8,637 nt of DNA from Collimonas sp. UBA1456. Lineage in GTDB: Bacteria; Pseudomonadota; Gammaproteobacteria; Burkholderiales; Burkholderiaceae_D. The stretch lies in NCBI GenBank assembly GCA_002325825.1, contig DCSW01000120.1, positions 1 through 8,637 on the forward strand, given 5' to 3'. The position numbers and the translations under genes were made by a program. Shown here piece by piece: positions 6,560 to 8,637 of the stretch; within the stretch, counting starts at the first letter, position 1, and every line of letters starts with the position of its first letter. The notes beneath the pieces are model-generated. The model was given only the letters and a program-made list of their open reading frames with translations. It was not told the DNA's origin and searched no databases.

Positions 6560-6696
6560 AGCCCAAATAATTTTGGTGACGAGTGACGTTTACTCTAACC
6601 TCAGTTATCGTTATTCTGCCGTAAGCGCAGTACAGGCCGCATCGACGGCGCATCAATAAGACATTCAACACGCGTCCGCTTTGGAGACAAACCACC

Positions 6697-7487
6697 ATGA
6701 ACTTTGAGTTATCAGAGAAACAACGCGCCTTCCAGCAGACCGCGCGCGACTTCTCGATTGGCGAACTAGCGCCGCACGCGGCCATGTTGGATGCCGAGGC
6801 TATCTTTCTCGACAAACGCGATTGCCAATTGGGCCACTGCGGCGGTGAAGCAAGCCTGGCGCGGGAGATTGGCGAGTGGACAAAAGCTCGGCTCGTATTG
6901 CCAGAAAGAACTGGTCGTCGATTCCGATGCCGCGTCCTTGTAAACTAGTGCTGAACTGATCGATGGCCATTACGTGATTAACGGCACCAAGACGTGCATC
7001 TCCGGCGCCGGTGCGCATGGTGTATCGGCATTCGTGGTGCCGGCCGACGCGGCGGGCATCAGCCACGGGCACAAGGAGAAAAATGGGCTGGAACAGTCAG
7101 CCGACCTGCACTATCAGTTTCGACAATGTGCGGATTCCCACCTATCACCTGCCGGGCCAGGAAAGCGAAGGCTTTCGGCTGGCGATGCATGGCCTCGACG
7201 GCGGCCGCCGCATCAACATCGCCACTTGTTCGGCCAGCACCGCGCAGGCGGCACTGGATACCAAGGATCCCAACGCGACGACATACTCCGCGATGGCGAA
7301 ACGCCTCGCTATCGATATCGGTTTTCAGATTTACAATGAGGCGCTGCAAATCCACGGTGGTTACGACTACATTCGCGAATATCCGCTGGAGCGGCATTTT
7401 CGCGATGTCCGCGTACATCAGATATTGTAAGGTACCAATTAAATCATGCGCGCCACCATCGCGCGCCAGTTGTCGCTCAGTTGTTGA
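6697..7487 (+). pseudogene. Acyl-CoA dehydrogenase (isobutyryl-CoA type), broken
   Basis: A flavoprotein that would introduce the alpha-beta double bond into acyl-CoA. GGAG at 6683-6686 precedes ATG 6697. Readable pieces: MNFELSEKQRAFQQTARDFS, IGELAPHAAM, then (after a large deletion) KRDCQLG, KQAW, DSDAASL, TSAELIDGHYVINGTKTCIS, GAGAHG, SAFVVPADAAGIS, GWNSQPTCTISFDNVRIPTY, GFRLAMHGLDGGRRINIATC, SASTAQAALD, DPNATTYSAMAKRLAIDIGF, NEALQIHGGYDYIREYPLER and HFRDVRVHQIL. Damage: several frameshifts, deletions after AEAIF, after GAHG and after AALD, TAA at 6941-6943, and TAA at 7428-7430 and 7440-7442 in the terminal HQIL-E-GTN-E-IMR motif, where intact proteins have Glu; the first is the family's catalytic base. 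The remnant is 791 bp against about 1150 bp for an intact gene. Similarity suggests a branched-chain enzyme; the substrate is inferred. Confidence 0.88.
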
Positions 7488-7512
7488 GCAACGCATCCAA
7501 TAAGGATATCGG

Positions 7513-7959
7513 ATTAATAATAGCGCGAATTACACCAACCTCAAACTGAAAACCATCGGCCACATCGTCGTCGTGACGATCGCCGGTCCGCCGGCCAATA
7601 TCTAGACCGGCGACATCCTGCACGACTTGACGCAGTTGGTGCAAACGCTCAATGCTGGCCACAATGTTTACAGCATGGTGATCACCGGCGAAGGTGGGAA
7701 ATTCTCTTGCCCCGGCTGCGGGTTGGAGTGCGCGTTAGCCTGTGATTTACGCATCGCCGGAAAACATGCGCAACTGGTGTTATCGGAAGCCGCTGTCGGT
7801 TTGCTGCCGTGTGCCGGCGGGACTCAGAGTCTGCCGCGGTTGGTCGGAGAAGGCTAGGCCAAATGCACGACTCTTTGCGGCGAGCGTGTTAATGCCGAAA
7901 CCGCACTGCGGATCGGCCTGGTTAAAAAAGTCGCAAAAAGAATGGGACTTGAGGCTTAA
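7513..7959 (+). pseudogene. Enoyl-CoA hydratase/isomerase family protein, broken
   Basis: A crotonase-fold protein that would hydrate enoyl-CoA, the step after the acyl-CoA dehydrogenase encoded just upstream. All pieces share one frame: NYTNLKLKTIGHIVVVTIAG and PPANI, then HDLTQLVQTLNAGHNVYSMV, ITGEGGKF, GLECALACDLRIAGKHAQLV, LSEAAVGLLPCAGGTQSLPR, LVGEG and NAETALRIGLVKKV. AAGGA (7502-7506) lies six bases before ATT 7513, where an ATG would be expected; no in-frame ATG is near. TAG at 7603-7605 and 7855-7857 probably replace Trp codons. An in-frame deletion joins GGKFSCPG to CGLECALACD, removing about 45 residues that include the first oxyanion-hole segment and the GYAMGGG approach. The C-terminal domain is lost at a junction with the DUF2244 remnant around 7925-7940. 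Confidence 0.87.
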
Positions 7960-8306
7960 CTTCGCAATCGTGCCACGTCAACTTGACTTTTTCTATGTGA
8001 TCGTTTTGAGCGACCCTGTTGACCGTGGAAATCGATTTTCCCTTGTGCGGCGCCTGGTTTGTATTACTATTTACAGTGGTTGAGATGTCCGCAGTTGCTG
8101 TTGCATCCCTCACCTATACCCGGCACACCACAGACCGCGAGCACATCGTAAAGCTGGACGATTATCTACTTGTAGAATTGATGCAAGCGCAAAAAGTTCG
8201 ACGATTTAGAATCGATTTACGCTCCATCCGGATTGCCGCGCGGGACAACAGCAAAGGCTTGGTGCGGCTAGAAGCGCTCGGCACCCGGATCGACGTGGGA
8301 CGGTAA
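7931..8306 (+). pseudogene. DUF2244 family membrane protein, broken
   Basis: The N-terminal part KEWDLRLNFAIVPRQLDFFY and VIVLS is read in one frame to about 8015. After a frame change it continues as CGAWFVLLFTVVEMSAVAVA, SLTYTRHTTDREHIV, DDYLLVELMQAQKVRRFRID, LRSIRIA, SKGLVRLEALGTRIDVGR to TAA 8304-8306. The pattern of two hydrophobic segments, then YxRHxTDRE, LLVE..QA.K.RRFR.D and a final V-GR fits DUF2244 inner-membrane proteins of proteobacteria, whose function is not established. The family normally continues past VGR for a further helix, so the C-terminus is also lost. The first codons overlap the last codons of the enoyl-CoA hydratase remnant in another frame, which points to a deletion that fused the two genes. 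The frame from 8019 alone could give a 95-residue product but with half of the first membrane segment missing. Confidence 0.8.
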
Positions 8307-8373
8307 TCCTTCCCACAACAGAGTATTAGCTAAAAGTAGAATTTTCTTAAATACGATTTTGAGGAAGTTGTAC

Positions 8374-8452
8374 ATGAAGACATTACGCTTTATCGAAAGT
8401 CAGATCATCAACACTTTGAGGCAGGTCGAGGTGAGCACGCCAGTGCGGGGGC
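8374..8452 (+). pseudogene. IS3-family transposase OrfA, 5' stub
   Basis: GAGGAAG (8361-8367) lies six bases upstream of ATG 8374. The frame reads MKTLRFIESQIINTLRQVEV and STPVRG, matching the start of IS3-family OrfA proteins (M-K-x-x-R-F-T-E-x-Q-I-I-x-x-L-x-x-x-E-A-G-x-P-V), the first helices of the helix-turn-helix DNA-binding domain. The similarity ends near 8445-8452, and from 8458 the sequence is the repeated IS21-type end, so another element has inserted here. The rest of orfA and all of orfB are absent from the window. The left terminal repeat of the IS3 element was not located in 8307-8373. Confidence 0.65.
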
Positions 8453-8457
8453 AAATA

Positions 8458-8637
8458 GGGTTAATAAATAGAGTTGTTCAGGCCTTGTATTTTTTTCTTT
8501 TCACTCGCACATTATACTGCGAGGCAGAATTGAAGGAACGGACGAAGCGCAGCGTAGCCCGTTCCCCCAAGATGTTATTTTTGTTGTTACGGGTTGGCCC
8601 CTCTTTTTTTAGAGTAGGTGTTTAGTTTGGTATTGCG
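8458..8637. mobile_element. IS21-type element end, copy 2 of the direct repeat (partial)
   Basis: Matches 1618-1795 in the same orientation at about 84% identity, beginning with the same GGGTTAATAAATAGAG. The window ends at TATTGCG, only three bases before the position where the istB stop codon would lie by analogy with copy 1 (1799-1801), so a minus-strand istB may follow outside. Its first bases interrupt the IS3-family orfA stub. No coding frame is conserved between the two copies, so this is the non-coding end of the element. Confidence 0.75.

Noticed and set aside
6994..7503. A 169-codon plus-strand frame over the acyl-CoA dehydrogenase region
   Set aside because: The recognisable dehydrogenase motifs are in the other plus frames; this one gives Arg/Cys-rich text typical of an out-of-frame reading.
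1..8637. Stop-codon reassignment (TGA or TAG read as an amino acid) as an explanation for the many in-frame stops
   Set aside because: fbp has no internal stops and uses normal codons, all three stop types occur inside the broken genes, and frameshifts and deletions accompany them.
1..8637. CRISPR array, tRNA genes, toxin-antitoxin pair, phage genes or attachment site
   Set aside because: No regularly spaced repeats, no tRNA T-loop/acceptor pattern and no such proteins were seen on either strand by eye.

Overview
The window looks like a piece of a betaproteobacterial chromosome, most likely Burkholderiales and probably Oxalobacteraceae (relatives of Herbaspirillum or Collimonas). That placement rests on remembered protein similarity of FBPase, PepN, the acyl-CoA dehydrogenase and the RNase P RNA; no database search was run. 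Base composition is moderate and coding density is very low. Of about a dozen recognisable genes only two are clearly intact: fbp (fructose-1,6-bisphosphatase) and rnpB (RNase P RNA). A small entericidin-type lipoprotein gene is nearly intact. Everything else is a pseudogene carrying stops, frameshifts and internal deletions. This is the pattern of a recently host-restricted bacterium whose genome is decaying, though the lifestyle is an inference.

Layout. 1-436: 3' end of a broken pepN (+). 495-1496: intact fbp (+). 1618-2152: relic of an IS21-family element on the minus strand (istB with its ATPase core deleted, plus the element's non-coding end). 2188-2233: a perfect 20-bp inverted repeat. 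2277-2588: uncharacterised minus-strand ORF, probably a fragment. 2589-2844: no gene seen. 2845-2964: entericidin-like lipoprotein (-). 3112-3785: MarC-family membrane protein pseudogene (-). 3899-4129: N-terminal remnant of an ornithine cyclodeaminase/mu-crystallin family gene (-). 4147-5208: dadA-like D-amino-acid dehydrogenase pseudogene (-). 5446-5767: rnpB (+). 5920-6504: fasciclin (FAS1) secreted protein pseudogene (+), followed by a terminator. 6697-7487: acyl-CoA dehydrogenase pseudogene (+). 7513-7959: enoyl-CoA hydratase pseudogene (+), fused by deletion to a DUF2244 membrane protein pseudogene that ends at 8306. 8374-8452: 5' stub of an IS3-family orfA, cut by a second copy of the IS21-type end (8458-8637), which runs to the window edge.

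How the genes relate. The dadA/cyclodeaminase pair suggests lost amino-acid catabolism. The acyl-CoA dehydrogenase/enoyl-CoA hydratase pair suggests lost branched-chain (valine-type) acyl-CoA degradation. Retention of fbp amid this decay implies that gluconeogenesis or sugar-phosphate cycling is still selected, and rnpB is needed for tRNA maturation. I did not find a new multi-gene system. The most interesting signals are the repeated IS end nested in another transposase gene, the perfect inverted repeat, the short P12 region of rnpB, and the recurrent nonsense changes, one of which sits on a catalytic codon.
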